From Acidobacteriota bacterium (GTDB lineage Bacteria; Acidobacteriota; Blastocatellia; Pyrinomonadales; Pyrinomonadaceae), in NCBI GenBank assembly GCA_019639135.1, contig JAHBSL010000005.1:62001-126000 (forward strand): a DNA stretch of 64,000 nt, given 5' to 3'. The translations under genes and the position numbers were made by a program. Below the pieces are notes generated by a model. That model searched no databases. It saw only the letters and a program-made list of their open reading frames with translations, and had not been told where the DNA came from. Positions 1 through 9,113 of this stretch are shown piece by piece (the first letter of the stretch is position 1; each line of letters starts with the position of its first letter).

Positions 1-101
1 ACGCAATAGGCACGGTTCTGTCTTGGGCTGAGGTCGAGCGGGTGCATCGCATGCGGAGCGGTTTCTATATAGAATACGTGCGGATCGGGAAACTGAGCTG
101 A
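1..101 (+). CDS. C-terminal end of an unidentified protein (partial)
   Basis: The window opens inside a frame that reads without interruption to a TGA at 99-101. The last residues are YIEYVRIGKLS. About 33 codons remain, too few to name a family. The frame is followed by a 63-base gap, a promoter-like hexamer and the next gene, which fits the end of a real gene. It could also be a chance open frame. Confidence 0.4.
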   Translation, partial: AIGTVLSWAEVERVHRMRSGFYIEYVRIGKLS

Positions 102-141
102 CACAGATCGGCAAAAGAGCGTGGCCGTTCTCGTCCCGTTT

Positions 142-158
142 TATAATGTTTCGGAGGC
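142..158 (+). promoter_or_regulatory. Putative -10 box and ribosome binding site
   Basis: A perfect TATAAT at 142-147 is followed by GGAGG at about 153-157, seven bases before the ATG at 165. No convincing -35 box was found. If the -10 is real the leader would be very short. Confidence 0.4.
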
Positions 159-164
159 AATACA

Positions 165-743
165 ATGTTTAAGTTCGCACTTGTTGGATTTGCATTTTTC
201 TCGGTGCTCATTCTCTGTTCCGAGGCCAGTGCCCAGATGGGGGCGATCGCCGCTGTTGATGAGCCCGCAGAACGGCCAAAGCCGGCTGAAGGCGGCGGAG
301 CATCGGTTGGCGGGCGAGCCGGCGGAAGCACGGCAAGCACCTCATCGCGCGGGAGACGCGGCTCTCGCACGGCCGGCAAACAGACGGCAACGGCCCCAAA
401 GAAACCCGCTGCCCCGATAAAGCCCGTTGACCCGGCCAAGTATGACGGATTCGTCGTCGGTGATAAATATACGTTCCTTAATTTCGAGGTCGTTTCGGCC
501 GAAAAGCCATATCACACTCGGGCAGCGAAAGCGTCCGGAGCGAAGGGCCTTGTACAGGTCGAGGTGCTGATCAATGTCGATGGCTCCGTGTTGACGGCAA
601 AGGGCCGGACAGGCAATAAGGAGCTCTGGCCCGAGGCCGAACGTGCCGCACTCGCTTCCAAATTTAATCGTCCGACATTCGGCGGAAAGCCGGCCCGTGC
701 GATAGGGTTTCTGGTTTACCGTTTCGGCCCCGCCGATGACTAA
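165..743 (+). CDS. Secreted protein with TonB C-terminal-like domain
   Basis: The 192-residue product has an N-terminal signal peptide (about residues 1-23, ending in EASAQ). A low-complexity Gly/Ser/Arg/Ala/Pro linker covers about 35-85. The C-terminal domain (about 120-190) reads VQVEVLINVDGSV, then a Trp-Pro-containing helix and a final beta strand. That is the layout of the TonB/TolA C-terminal fold, in the form common in acidobacterial energy transducer TonB annotations. There is no transmembrane anchor other than the signal sequence, so it may be periplasmic or outer-membrane associated rather than a true transducer. The start is supported by GGAGG. The next genes run in the same direction but are not obviously related. 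Confidence 0.6.
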   Translation: MFKFALVGFAFFSVLILCSEASAQMGAIAAVDEPAERPKPAEGGGASVGGRAGGSTASTSSRGRRGSRTAGKQTATAPKKPAAPIKPVDPAKYDGFVVGDKYTFLNFEVVSAEKPYHTRAAKASGAKGLVQVEVLINVDGSVLTAKGRTGNKELWPEAERAALASKFNRPTFGGKPARAIGFLVYRFGPADD

Positions 744-799
744 GGCCTGTTTACCGAGATTGCCGATAGATCAGCGTAGAGCACCGAGAAGATAGACAT

Positions 800-1594
800 A
801 TGACCCGCATCATCTTATTTGTTTCGGTCGGGCTGCTGACCGGCGGACCGCTTTCGGCACAGGAACCGATCATCCCGATCGTCCAGGGAAACTACCTGGT
901 TGGCGGAACACAAGGCGGAAAATGGCTGAAGCCTGCTCGAGTGCCGCTCGGGGCATCGCCAAAGTTTCGCTCCGTTCGAAATGACTCCGATGACACGACG
1001 ATCCTCATCGGCCAAACCGACGAGAAATGGGATGCGTGCAATGAAAACAGGATCGTTCGGTTCCGCAGCCGCGACGACGACGACGATCAACTTCCCGGGC
1101 TCTTCATCGGTGAAAAGGCCAGTTGGAACTTAGTCCCTCTCCAGCCCGCTGTATTGGATACGGGCGATGCCGCCATCACCGATGCGATCACGACATTTTT
1201 GCGTTCGAAAGGTATCAGGCGTTCGCCGACAAGGATCAAAGAAGCCATCTCTATCGACCTTGACGGCGACGGTATCGCAGAATCGATCATTACCGGGCAC
1301 TACTATCGGCGTTGGGATGAATTCGAGCTTTCCGCGGGCGATTATTCGTTCGCACTGCTGCGCGTCGGCTCGGGCCGGGCAGCGAGGAATGTACTTTTGG
1401 ACGGCCAGTTTCTTGATGAACGCATCGATGCAGATTATGCCGAGCATTCCATTGTCGCGGTCGCGGACCTGAACGGCGACGGACTGATGGAGATCGCTCT
1501 CCGATCCATTCATTCAGAGAGCGATCGCCAGATGCTCTTTGAGTTTAAAAAGGGCAAGGCCGTAATGCTCTTTGACGAGTCGTGCGGTGGTTAA
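800..1594 (+). CDS. Secreted hypothetical protein with FG-GAP-like calcium motifs
   Basis: The 264-residue protein has a signal peptide ending near LSAQ (about residues 1-21). Two Asp-rich loops of the FG-GAP/VCBS or EF-hand-like type are visible: DLDGDGIAES at about residue 151 and DLNGDGLMEI at about 222. Such DxDGD loops usually bind calcium. No catalytic motif was recognised, and four Asp in a row occur near residue 95. The gene is followed within a few bases by the GerMN gene and probably shares a transcript with it. A surface or periplasmic location is inferred from the signal peptide. Confidence 0.5.
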   Translation: MTRIILFVSVGLLTGGPLSAQEPIIPIVQGNYLVGGTQGGKWLKPARVPLGASPKFRSVRNDSDDTTILIGQTDEKWDACNENRIVRFRSRDDDDDQLPGLFIGEKASWNLVPLQPAVLDTGDAAITDAITTFLRSKGIRRSPTRIKEAISIDLDGDGIAESIITGHYYRRWDEFELSAGDYSFALLRVGSGRAARNVLLDGQFLDERIDADYAEHSIVAVADLNGDGLMEIALRSIHSESDRQMLFEFKKGKAVMLFDESCGG

Positions 1595-1602
1595 TCATTT
1601 TT

Positions 1603-2097
1603 ATGAGGGCTCAGCTATTCCATCTTCTCTGCGTCCTGCCGCTGGTTCTTCTTTTGCTGCCGCTCGGCATCGCCGGCCAGACGCGTGAGGTGACCGTCTA
1701 TTTCTGGGAGTTTAACCGCGACGAACCGGGCGATGATATGATCCCGTTCAAGCGCGTCGTTAATGCCAAGTCGCCGCTTCGCCCGACGATCGAGGCTCTG
1801 ATCGCCGGGCCGACCGAAGCCGAGAGCACCGACAAATATGCCAGCGTTGCTTACGGCGATATGAAGCTAAGCGATGTCCGGGTAAAGGGCACGACCGCCC
1901 GAATCGATTTTGTTCGTGGGATCCGAGAGGACTACAACCCCGGCGACCTTCAGACGCTCCGGTTCGAAGCCGCCGTCATCCGCACGGCGAAACAGTTTCC
2001 GAACATAAAGAAGGTGATCGTCTGCGTGAACGGCATGAACGAATTCGGTATCGGTTTGGTCGAAGGCCGGCCAAAGCCGTGTCCGGCGAAATGGTAG
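1603..2097 (+). CDS. GerMN-domain secreted protein
   Basis: The product is about 164 residues when started at the ATG at 1603. A GTG at 1582 is possible but lies inside the end of the previous gene. A signal peptide (about residues 1-23, with LVLLLLPLGIAGQ) is followed by a GerMN domain. It shows VTVYFW near its start, LIAGPT in the middle, and IDFVRG before the closing region with VNGMNEFG. GerMN domains occur in spore germination GerM and in LpqB-type lipoproteins and are thought to bind wall glycans or partner proteins. The role here is unknown. It is spaced seven bases from the next gene, suggesting an operon. Confidence 0.65.
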   Translation: MRAQLFHLLCVLPLVLLLLPLGIAGQTREVTVYFWEFNRDEPGDDMIPFKRVVNAKSPLRPTIEALIAGPTEAESTDKYASVAYGDMKLSDVRVKGTTARIDFVRGIREDYNPGDLQTLRFEAAVIRTAKQFPNIKKVIVCVNGMNEFGIGLVEGRPKPCPAKW

Positions 2098-2104
2098 CGC
2101 AAAT

Positions 2105-2767
2105 ATGACAGGCACAACTGCAAAGATCGTCCTAGCTATCGGTTTGACCGCGCTGTTTACGTCGGCCGTTCTTATCGTCGCATTCGCCGGATTTCTCTTT
2201 TTTCGAACCGCGCCGGAACCGACGATAGTTACCGCTCCGGCGGATGGCCGGAAGCCGCCTTCAGTGCCGGCCGGCACGCGACAAAAAGGCCCGATCGTCG
2301 TCAAGGCAGACGAGATAACCCAAATAGCACTGCTCCGAAGCTCGATGAGTTCGACCGCATCGACCAGGCCGGCGGCGTTCTTTGGAAACATCAATGTCCA
2401 GAATTTCATTTCGGAAAGCACGACCCTCACATTCTTCGCTTCGGGCATCGCCCAAAAGGTAGAAGCCGCCGAACGCACAGTCGATGGCAATAAGACATCG
2501 AGCGGCCCGACGAAGTATGAAGTGAACATCGGCCGCGATGCCTTTGCCCGGCTTGCCGAGGTGATGGCGGAAAACGACTTCGCAAATGAACCGGACTCGA
2601 CGAACATCATTTCGCTGCCGATACGGGTGGAACTGACCGTGACATACGGCTCCAACACGAAGCTGATCAGAGCAAGCAACGCGGGGCAGGACACGCTCGA
2701 AATGAAAGCAATGCTCGGGGCCATTGACCGCCTCGCCGGACAAACGGACTGGCGGTCTGGCCGCTAA
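2105..2767 (+). CDS. Membrane-anchored hypothetical protein
   Basis: The 220-residue protein has one N-terminal hydrophobic segment (about residues 7-32) and no clear cleavage site, so it is probably an N-anchored periplasmic protein. After a Pro-rich stretch, the C-terminal part (about 125-215) has a pattern loosely like DUF6438: a strand, then FARLAEVMAENDF, a second strand with LTVTYG, and a last helix with AIDRLA. That match is weak. It starts seven bases after the GerMN gene, so the two are likely cotranscribed. No function can be assigned. Confidence 0.45.
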   Translation: MTGTTAKIVLAIGLTALFTSAVLIVAFAGFLFFRTAPEPTIVTAPADGRKPPSVPAGTRQKGPIVVKADEITQIALLRSSMSSTASTRPAAFFGNINVQNFISESTTLTFFASGIAQKVEAAERTVDGNKTSSGPTKYEVNIGRDAFARLAEVMAENDFANEPDSTNIISLPIRVELTVTYGSNTKLIRASNAGQDTLEMKAMLGAIDRLAGQTDWRSGR

Positions 2768-2796
2768 TGACATTCCGTCAATGCTAAAATGGATGT

Positions 2797-3210
2797 GTGG
2801 ATTCTGCCGCTGTCTTAGTTCCGATCGAAGTGGGTGAAGTATTCCCGTGGACTTTCGTTGCCTCCGTCCATCGTTCGCGGAACGGCATTTATCAAAAAGA
2901 TGGCCGGCTTGTCTCGCTGCTTACCGATTTTGGCCGTATCAATCCCTGCTATCCTGATTTCCACGGCGATACGCGCGACGTGATCCACTACACCGGCTCG
3001 GGCCGCCGCGGTGACCAAAAGCTAGACGCCGCGAATCGTGCCTTGCTCGCCGCCATCGATTCGGCCCACGCCGTTCCGCTCTTCAACAAGCTCGGCGTTA
3101 ACCGCTGGGAGTATCTCGGCAACTGGCATGTCACCGATGGCCGCTACATTTATGATGAGCAACGCGAGCGGATGGTCTGGAAGTTCACGCTCGTCCGCTC
3201 CGCCGCCTGA
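2797..3210 (+). CDS. Stand-alone SRA-like domain protein
   Basis: The 137-residue product starts with GTG; no in-frame ATG is close. Residues 60-135 resemble an SAD/SRA domain of the ScoMcrA/McrBC-associated type: IHYTGSGRRGDQ, then ANRALL, WEYLGNWHV and a final VWKFTL strand. SRA domains flip and read modified cytosine. In bacteria they are normally fused to an HNH or PD-D/ExK nuclease, or sit beside a methylase. No nuclease motif is present here and no restriction gene is adjacent. It could be an orphan reader or a remnant of a modification-dependent restriction enzyme. The family call is moderate, the function speculative. Confidence 0.5.
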   Translation: MDSAAVLVPIEVGEVFPWTFVASVHRSRNGIYQKDGRLVSLLTDFGRINPCYPDFHGDTRDVIHYTGSGRRGDQKLDAANRALLAAIDSAHAVPLFNKLGVNRWEYLGNWHVTDGRYIYDEQRERMVWKFTLVRSAA

Positions 3211-3284
3211 GATTGCCGATAGCGGCAAATTGTTGCACAATACCTGCCACATCCACCACGAATTCATTTCAGGAGACCGAGACC

Positions 3285-5264
3285 ATGAAAACCTTTGCCC
3301 GCTTTGCGTCGTTGCTACTTGCCATCACTCTTTTTGCCGCTGCCTCCTATCCGCAATATACGTGGAGTCCGGAGCTCCAGGTAAAGTTAAAAGGACTCGG
3401 CTCGCCGGAGATCTCGCCGGACGGGCGAAAGGTCGTTTACACCGTCAACGAGGCAGTAATGACCGCTGACAAGAGCGAGTTCATAACGCACCTTTGGATG
3501 GCCAATACCGATGGCAGCGATAACCGGCAGATCACCTTTGGCGACAAGTCCGCCACCAACCCAAAGTGGTCGCCGGATGGCTCGATGATCGCCTTCACCT
3601 CGAACCGCAAGGACAACCGAAACCAGATATATGTTTTGAGAATGACGGGCGGCGAGGCCGAACAGATCACCGATGGCAAAGGTGCGGTGGCAAGCTTCGA
3701 ATGGTCGCCTGACGGTCGCTCGTTTGCCTTTACGATGACCGACCCGCAGACAGATGAAGAGGAAAAGAATGGCAAGGCGAGGAACGACTTCCGCTGGGTG
3801 GATGAGAACGTAAAGCTCGCCCGGCTATACCTAACGCCGCTCGCCGCCGATGCCGCCGGGAAGCGGGAGGTGAAAAAGATCGGCGATGTCGGTCGCCATG
3901 TTTCCTCGTTCGATTGGTCGCCGGACGGCAAACGGATCGCCTTCGCACACGTGAAGTCGCCGGTCGTCGATTTTTGGCCGACATCTGATATTTCTGTCGT
4001 CGATGTAGCTTCGGGCTCGGTTTCGGTGCTCGCCGCCACCGAAGCTGCCGAGGCAAGCCCGATGTTCTCGCCAAACGGTAATTTCATCGCCGCCTCGGTC
4101 AGCGACCTTCCCGTCCGCTGGGCGCAAAGCAACCGGATCGCCGTCTATCCGGCGGGCGGTGGTTCGCCGCGAAAGATGGCGGCCTCGTTCGATGGCCAGC
4201 CGAACCTTCTCGCCTGGCATCAGGACAGCAGCGGCATTCTTTTTACCGAAGCTCGCGGAACAGGCACGGCACTTTATGATGCGAATATCGATTCCGGCAC
4301 GATACAGATGATGGACAACCAGGACGCCGTGATCAGCTCCCCTTTTGCCGGTAAAGACGGCTGGTACGCCTTCGTTAAGCAGACTTCTGATTCGCCGCCC
4401 GAGGTTTTCGTCGGCAGACAGGACGTTATGGAAGCTCGAAGGGTCCCCAACGCGAATGCCGAATACGCAAAGTACACTGTTCCGCGGACCGAGGTCGTAA
4501 AGTGGAAGAGCAGGGATGGCCGGGAGATCGAAGGACTTTTGACCTATCCGATGGGCTACACGCCCGGCACCAAGGTTCCGCTTATCCTGAACATCCACGG
4601 CGGGCCGGCCGGCGTCTTTAACCGCAGTTATGTCGGCGGCAGAGGAGCCTATCCGCTTGCCTCGTTTGCTGCTAAGGGTTACGCGGTTCTGCGGCCAAAC
4701 CCACGAGGGTCGTCAGGCTACGGTGTCGAATTTCGCCGTGCGAACATCCGCGATTGGGGCGGAATGGACTACGAGGACCTGATGACCGGGGTTGACCACG
4801 TCATCGCGATGGGCGTCGCAGACGCAAACCGGCTCGGCATAATGGGCTGGAGCTACGGCGGTTATATGACATCGATGATCATCACCAAGACCGACCGCTT
4901 CAAGGCCGCTTCGGCCGGAGCTCCCGTTACCAATCTAATGAGCTTTAACGGCACGGCGGATATACCATCTTTCATCCCGGATTATTTCGAATCCGAGTTC
5001 TGGGACGACCCCGCCGTTTATTCCAAGCACTCGGCGATGTTCAACATCAAGAACGCCAGGACCCCAACGCTGATCCAGCATGGCGAGAACGACATCCGCG
5101 TGCCGATCTCGCAGGGCTACGAGCTTTACGTTGCACTCAAACGCCGCGGCGTACCGACCCGGATGATAGTGCTGCCCCGTCAACCCCACGGCATTCAGGA
5201 ACCGAGGCTCCAGATCGCGACAATGCACAGTAACCTCGATTGGTTCGAGAAGTACATTAAATGA
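3285..5264 (+). CDS. S9-family prolyl oligopeptidase-type serine peptidase
   Basis: The ATG at 3285 follows AGGAGA by eight bases and opens a signal peptide (MKTFARFASLLLAITLFAAA). An in-frame upstream ATG at 3213 lacks both. The mature protein has an N-terminal beta-propeller with PD40/TolB-like blades (repeated SPDG motifs, about residues 30-370) and a C-terminal alpha/beta-hydrolase domain. The catalytic triad reads as Ser523 in GWSYGG, Asp603 in GENDIRV and His635 in RQPHGI. The length of about 659 residues is normal for acylaminoacyl-peptidase-type or dipeptidyl-peptidase-type S9 enzymes. It is predicted to degrade peptides in the periplasm. The next gene follows after a 42-base gap. Confidence 0.9.
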   Translation: MKTFARFASLLLAITLFAAASYPQYTWSPELQVKLKGLGSPEISPDGRKVVYTVNEAVMTADKSEFITHLWMANTDGSDNRQITFGDKSATNPKWSPDGSMIAFTSNRKDNRNQIYVLRMTGGEAEQITDGKGAVASFEWSPDGRSFAFTMTDPQTDEEEKNGKARNDFRWVDENVKLARLYLTPLAADAAGKREVKKIGDVGRHVSSFDWSPDGKRIAFAHVKSPVVDFWPTSDISVVDVASGSVSVLAATEAAEASPMFSPNGNFIAASVSDLPVRWAQSNRIAVYPAGGGSPRKMAASFDGQPNLLAWHQDSSGILFTEARGTGTALYDANIDSGTIQMMDNQDAVISSPFAGKDGWYAFVKQTSDSPPEVFVGRQDVMEARRVPNANAEYAKYTVPRTEVVKWKSRDGREIEGLLTYPMGYTPGTKVPLILNIHGGPAGVFNRSYVGGRGAYPLASFAAKGYAVLRPNPRGSSGYGVEFRRANIRDWGGMDYEDLMTGVDHVIAMGVADANRLGIMGWSYGGYMTSMIITKTDRFKAASAGAPVTNLMSFNGTADIPSFIPDYFESEFWDDPAVYSKHSAMFNIKNARTPTLIQHGENDIRVPISQGYELYVALKRRGVPTRMIVLPRQPHGIQEPRLQIATMHSNLDWFEKYIK

Positions 5265-5306
5265 AATGTGAGTCCTGTTTTCTTGCGGACCGCGTCTTAT
5301 TTAGGT

Positions 5307-5819
5307 ATGACCAAGATCCGAAAAGCGGAAACGAGCGATAAAAATGCGGTTTGGGAGATCATCCGGGAGGTGATCGCCGGCGGGGATACTTATGTTTTCG
5401 ATCCGGGGTCTTCGAAAGAAGAGATGCTCGACTACTGGTTCTCGCCAGAGAAGCACGTTTACGTTGCGACAGAAACGAAAGAGTCGGCGGGCGGGAGCAA
5501 ACAAGAGAATATCGTCGGCACTTTTTGGCTAAAGGCGAATCAGCCCGGGCTCGGCGATCACTTTTGCAATGCCGCCTATATGGTCTCGCCATCTGCCCAT
5601 GGCAAAGGCATCGGCAGGAAGATGGCCGAGTTTTCGCTCGAGGAGGCCCGCCGGCTCGGCTTTACCGCAATGCAGTTCAACTTCGTCGTTGCGTCAAACA
5701 CGGCGGCCGTCCGGCTCTGGCAATCGATCGGGATGGAGATCATCGGCACCGTCCCCAAAGCATTCCGCCACAAAACCCTCGGCCCGACCGATGCCCATAT
5801 AATGTATCGCGAACTTTGA
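5307..5819 (+). CDS. GNAT-family N-acetyltransferase
   Basis: Started at the ATG at 5307 the product is 170 residues and begins directly with the GNAT fold (TKIRKAETSD). The acetyl-CoA-binding motif A is seen as YMVSPSAHGKGIGRKMAE (about residues 90-108), followed by ARRLGFTAMQFNFV and NTAAVRLWQSIGM. These are the usual strand-helix signatures of this superfamily. The substrate is unknown; many such stand-alone proteins acetylate amino acids, amines or protein N-termini. It lies just downstream of the peptidase gene, but the functional link is unclear. Confidence 0.85.
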   Translation: MTKIRKAETSDKNAVWEIIREVIAGGDTYVFDPGSSKEEMLDYWFSPEKHVYVATETKESAGGSKQENIVGTFWLKANQPGLGDHFCNAAYMVSPSAHGKGIGRKMAEFSLEEARRLGFTAMQFNFVVASNTAAVRLWQSIGMEIIGTVPKAFRHKTLGPTDAHIMYREL

Positions 5820-5882
5820 GTCCCGCGGATCCCCTTTCTAGCATGGCGGGTCGGAGGCATTCGAGCATCGATCGCAGTGGAC

Positions 5883-5920
5883 TTACGCACCATGCGTAAA
5901 AGCTGACGCATGGTGCGTAA
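5883..5920. terminator. Perfect 15-bp hairpin between convergent genes
   Basis: A 15-base arm beginning TTACGCACC (5883-5897), an eight-base loop and the exact complementary arm (5906-5920) lie between the ends of the GNAT and TPR genes. Because each arm starts or ends with TTA/TAA, it could work as a bidirectional terminator, though there is no long U tract. It could also be a mobile palindrome. Confidence 0.55.
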
Positions 5921-5942
5921 TAAGTACGATACCTTCGAATTG

Positions 5943-6875
5943 CTACTGAGCAGGCATTCCCGCCTTCTCTGCGCGTTGCTGGAGGTCTTTCGCCTTTTCC
6001 GCATCGAGTACCTGAAGAACCGCGATCTGCGTTCGCACGCCCGCGTAGTTCTTCAGATTCATATACGCCAGCCCGAGGCCCATCTGCGCGACCACTTCCT
6101 TGGCATCGAGTGCGATCGATTTCTTATAAGTTTCGACCGCCCGCTCGTTCTGTTTTGTGTTCAGATATGCGTCTCCGAGATAGGCAAATACGAGCGCCGA
6201 CTTTGGAGAAAGCACCGAAGACCGCTCGTAATACGGGATCGACTCTGCATACAGTTTCTGGTTGTAATAGGCGTTCCCCAGGTTAAAATGGGCGTCGGAC
6301 AGGTTGGGATTCAACTTGATCGCCTCTGTAAGCGGAGCGACGGCGTCCTTATAACGTTTCTGTCCGTTAAGTATCATCCCGAGGTTTATTTTTGCCGTAG
6401 CGTGGTTTGGATCGATCCTGATCGCTTCCCGAGTATATTTTTCCGCGTCCGGAAATTGGTTCGCCTTGTAGAGCGAGTACCCGAGGAAATAATTCGCGTT
6501 GAAGTTGTTGGGCTCGATCAGGACTTCATCCCAAAAAGCCGTTGCGGCTTTCGCAAAATCGTCGATCAGCAGATTCGCACGGCCGACGTATTCATGGTAC
6601 TTGGCTACCTTGGTTGATATTTGAGCAGCTTTGCTGAAAGGTTCGAGGGCATCCTTGTATTTGCGGAGATTGAAGAGCGACAGGCCATAATTAAAGAAAG
6701 CCGCGTCGTTCGTTGGCTCTTTAAGAGTTATCTTCTTGAAAGTTTCGGCCGCCGCCTCGAACTGCTTGGCATTGAACTGTTGCAGGCCGGTATTGAAGTC
6801 TGCATCCTGCTGAGCGTTTACAGCGCCAACAAAAATGGCCATCGTGGCCACCGTCAACAATATCGATTTTCTCAT
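5943..6875 (-). CDS. Secreted TPR-repeat protein
   Basis: The 310-residue product has a signal peptide (MRKSILLTVATMAIFVGAVNA). At least seven tetratricopeptide units follow between about residues 25 and 295, recognisable by the NYGLSLFNLRKYKDALEPF, ANYFLGYSLYKANQFPDAE and HFNLGNAYYNQKLYAESI patterns spaced 34-36 residues. There is no other domain. TPR arrays hold protein partners, so it is probably a periplasmic scaffold or assembly factor. It is transcribed towards the GNAT gene and separated from it by a hairpin. The upstream gap to tyrS is about 130 bases. Confidence 0.75.
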   Translation of the reverse strand: MRKSILLTVATMAIFVGAVNAQQDADFNTGLQQFNAKQFEAAAETFKKITLKEPTNDAAFFNYGLSLFNLRKYKDALEPFSKAAQISTKVAKYHEYVGRANLLIDDFAKAATAFWDEVLIEPNNFNANYFLGYSLYKANQFPDAEKYTREAIRIDPNHATAKINLGMILNGQKRYKDAVAPLTEAIKLNPNLSDAHFNLGNAYYNQKLYAESIPYYERSSVLSPKSALVFAYLGDAYLNTKQNERAVETYKKSIALDAKEVVAQMGLGLAYMNLKNYAGVRTQIAVLQVLDAEKAKDLQQRAEKAGMPAQ

Positions 6876-7006
6876 AGATCCTCCGGGTAAGAGTCGCCAA
6901 GATTATAGCCCGCTATCGCCATTTATCGGAAATAGAAAGGGCAGCCGATTCCCGCCCGCCCGAATACGCCCGAAACCTCCGCTGGGGTATAATCGGGTTT
7001 TTCGCT

Positions 7007-8212
7007 ATGACCATCGACGAACAGATCGAGTTTCTAAAGAAAGGCACGGTTGACCTGATCCGCGAAGAGGACCTGCGGGCGAAGCTAGAACGCTCGGCAA
7101 AGACGGGCAAACCGCTTCGCATCAAGCTCGGGCTTGACCCGACCGCGCCCGATATTCACGTCGGCCACACGGTCGTGATACGCAAGCTGAAAGCCTTTCA
7201 GGACCTAGGCCATACGGTCATCTTCCTCATCGGCGATTTCACCGGAATGATCGGCGACCCTTCGGGAAAGAACGTGACCCGGCCGCCGCTCTCGCGTGAG
7301 GAGGTCAACGCCAACGCGGAGACCTACAAGCAGCAGATGTTCAAGCTGCTCGACCCCGAGAAGACCGAACTCCGCTTCAACGGCGAGTGGATGGACAAGT
7401 TCACTGCTCAGGATTTCGTGAAGCTCTGCGCCAAAACGACGGTTCGCCAGATCCTCGAACGCGACGACTTTACCAAGCGGATGCAGGAAGAGAAGCCGAT
7501 CTCGCTCCACGAATTGCTCTATCCCTTGACCCAAGGCTATGACTCGGTAGCCCTTGAATCGGACGTCGAACTCGGCGGGACCGATCAGAAGTTCAATCTG
7601 CTGATGGGCCGCAATCTTCAGCGCGAGTTTGGCCAGGAGCCGCAGGTGATCATAACCACGCCGCTGCTTGAGGGCCTTGACGGCGTCAACAAGATGTCGA
7701 AGTCGCTGAATAACTATATAGGCATCGAAGAACCGCCGAACGAGATGTTCGGTAAGGTGATGTCGATCTCCGATGTGCTGATGTGGCGATACTATGAACT
7801 GCTTACCGATCTAACCGAATTGGAAATTTCAAATTTGAGATCTGAGATCGAAAAGGGCGAGAACCCCCGAAACCTGAAGGTCCGGCTGGCAAAGCTGATC
7901 ATCACGGACTTTCACTCCGCGGCCGATGCGGAAGCTGCCGAAGAGGACTTTACTCGCCGGTTCGTTCAGAAAGAAGTGCCCGATGATATCGAGCTAAAGC
8001 AAATGCCCGTAGGCACTTACCGGATCGCAGACCTCCTTGCCGAGACCGGCCTGACGGCATCAAAGGGCGAGGCCCGTCGGCTCATCGAGCAAGGCGGCGT
8101 AAAGATCGATGGCGAGAAAGCATCGAACTCTGCGGCCGAGATCAGCGTCTCTGATAAAGAGGTTTTACTTCAGGTCGGCAAGCGGAAGTTCCTAAAGCTG
8201 ATTGGAAACTAG
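7007..8212 (+). CDS. tyrS: Tyrosyl-tRNA synthetase
   Basis: The 401-residue cytoplasmic enzyme charges tRNA(Tyr) with tyrosine at the expense of ATP. It has the class I HIGH-like motif HVGH at about residue 51 and an exact KMSKS at about residue 229. Other family blocks are [24 protein letters not shown] and [14 protein letters not shown]. An S4 RNA-binding domain closes the protein (about 335-400, [19 protein letters not shown]). The length and the HVGH/KMSKS pair fit the TyrZ-like subclass. The ATG at 7007 lies at the expected N-terminus. The 3' end overlaps the next gene by 11 bases. Confidence 0.96.
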   Translation: MTIDEQIEFLKKGTVDLIREEDLRAKLERSAKTGKPLRIKLGLDPTAPDIHVGHTVVIRKLKAFQDLGHTVIFLIGDFTGMIGDPSGKNVTRPPLSREEVNANAETYKQQMFKLLDPEKTELRFNGEWMDKFTAQDFVKLCAKTTVRQILERDDFTKRMQEEKPISLHELLYPLTQGYDSVALESDVELGGTDQKFNLLMGRNLQREFGQEPQVIITTPLLEGLDGVNKMSKSLNNYIGIEEPPNEMFGKVMSISDVLMWRYYELLTDLTELEISNLRSEIEKGENPRNLKVRLAKLIITDFHSAADAEAAEEDFTRRFVQKEVPDDIELKQMPVGTYRIADLLAETGLTASKGEARRLIEQGGVKIDGEKASNSAAEISVSDKEVLLQVGKRKFLKLIGN

Positions 8213-9113
8213 CGAACCCGAGACTATAATTTCAAACGCTGACGTGATCAAACCGGCAAGGGCAAAAAGAGAAAAGTTCGCCGAGCGGATCAATGAGTTG
8301 ATCGCCGCCGAGCGGCCGCTGCGCGAACTTGCCGGCAATCTTTCGCGGGTGGCGAAATACGCCATCGACGAGGCGAACAGCCTTTCGCTCGAGCGGGTCG
8401 AGATTCGGCTTCCGCGGCTGCCGAAAAAGCTCGATGGTTTTCGCGTCATTCACCTCTCGGACATTCACCACAGCCCGTTCACTTCGCTCGATCACATTCG
8501 CCGGGCGGTTAAGGTCGCGAACCGGCTCAAGCCCGATATGTTCGTCCTTACGGGCGACTACGTCTCGCACGAGCGGGAATACATAGAGCCTGTTGCCGAG
8601 GTTCTCGGCGGCCTGAAAGCCGAATTCGGTATTCACGCCTGCCTCGGCAACCACGACCATTGGACCGACGCACCGCTTGTCGTTTCCGCCTTTCGGCAGG
8701 CCGGCATCAATATGCTGGTCAATGAAGGCCGGCGGTTCGAGGCTCGCGGTGCGGCATTTTGGCTTGCCGGCGTTGACGACCACATGGTCGGCGAAACGGA
8801 TCTTCCGGCCGCGATGAAAGGTGCATTCCCTGACGAGTTCAAGTTGCTGCTCGCCCATAATCCGATCATTTTTCGTCAGGCGGTCCGTCGCGGCATCGAC
8901 CTGACGCTCAGCGGACACACACACGGAGGGCAGGTCCGCATCCGGACCCGAACGCCGAAGGATCGGCTGATACCGCGGCGGCGCCTTTCGGCCGGGCTCC
9001 ATCGCCGAAAGGATTCGCATATTTACATCACCCGCGGCATCGGCACCGTCGTTCTTCCTGTCCGCTATCAATGCCCGCCGGAGATATCGCTGCTTGAACT
9101 TAAGGCCGAATGA
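8202..9113 (+). CDS. Calcineurin-like metallophosphoesterase
   Basis: The 303-residue protein shows the full set of metallophosphoesterase motifs in order: LSDIHH (about residue 86), TGDYV (about 113), GNHDHW (about 149), LLAHNP (about 218) and [10 protein letters not shown] (about 237). This is the arrangement of YkuE/YaeI-type phosphodiesterases. Those are usually membrane-anchored and act on UDP-linked or lipid phosphoesters. Here no twin-arginine signal or transmembrane segment is visible, so a cytoplasmic site is likely. It overlaps tyrS by 11 bases and the next gene by four, so the three are almost certainly one operon. Confidence 0.88.
   Translation: METSEPETIISNADVIKPARAKREKFAERINELIAAERPLRELAGNLSRVAKYAIDEANSLSLERVEIRLPRLPKKLDGFRVIHLSDIHHSPFTSLDHIRRAVKVANRLKPDMFVLTGDYVSHEREYIEPVAEVLGGLKAEFGIHACLGNHDHWTDAPLVVSAFRQAGINMLVNEGRRFEARGAAFWLAGVDDHMVGETDLPAAMKGAFPDEFKLLLAHNPIIFRQAVRRGIDLTLSGHTHGGQVRIRTRTPKDRLIPRRRLSAGLHRRKDSHIYITRGIGTVVLPVRYQCPPEISLLELKAE

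Noticed and set aside
5301..5899. Alternative frames across the GNAT gene
   Set aside because: They are shadows; only one frame shows the acetyl-CoA-binding motif.
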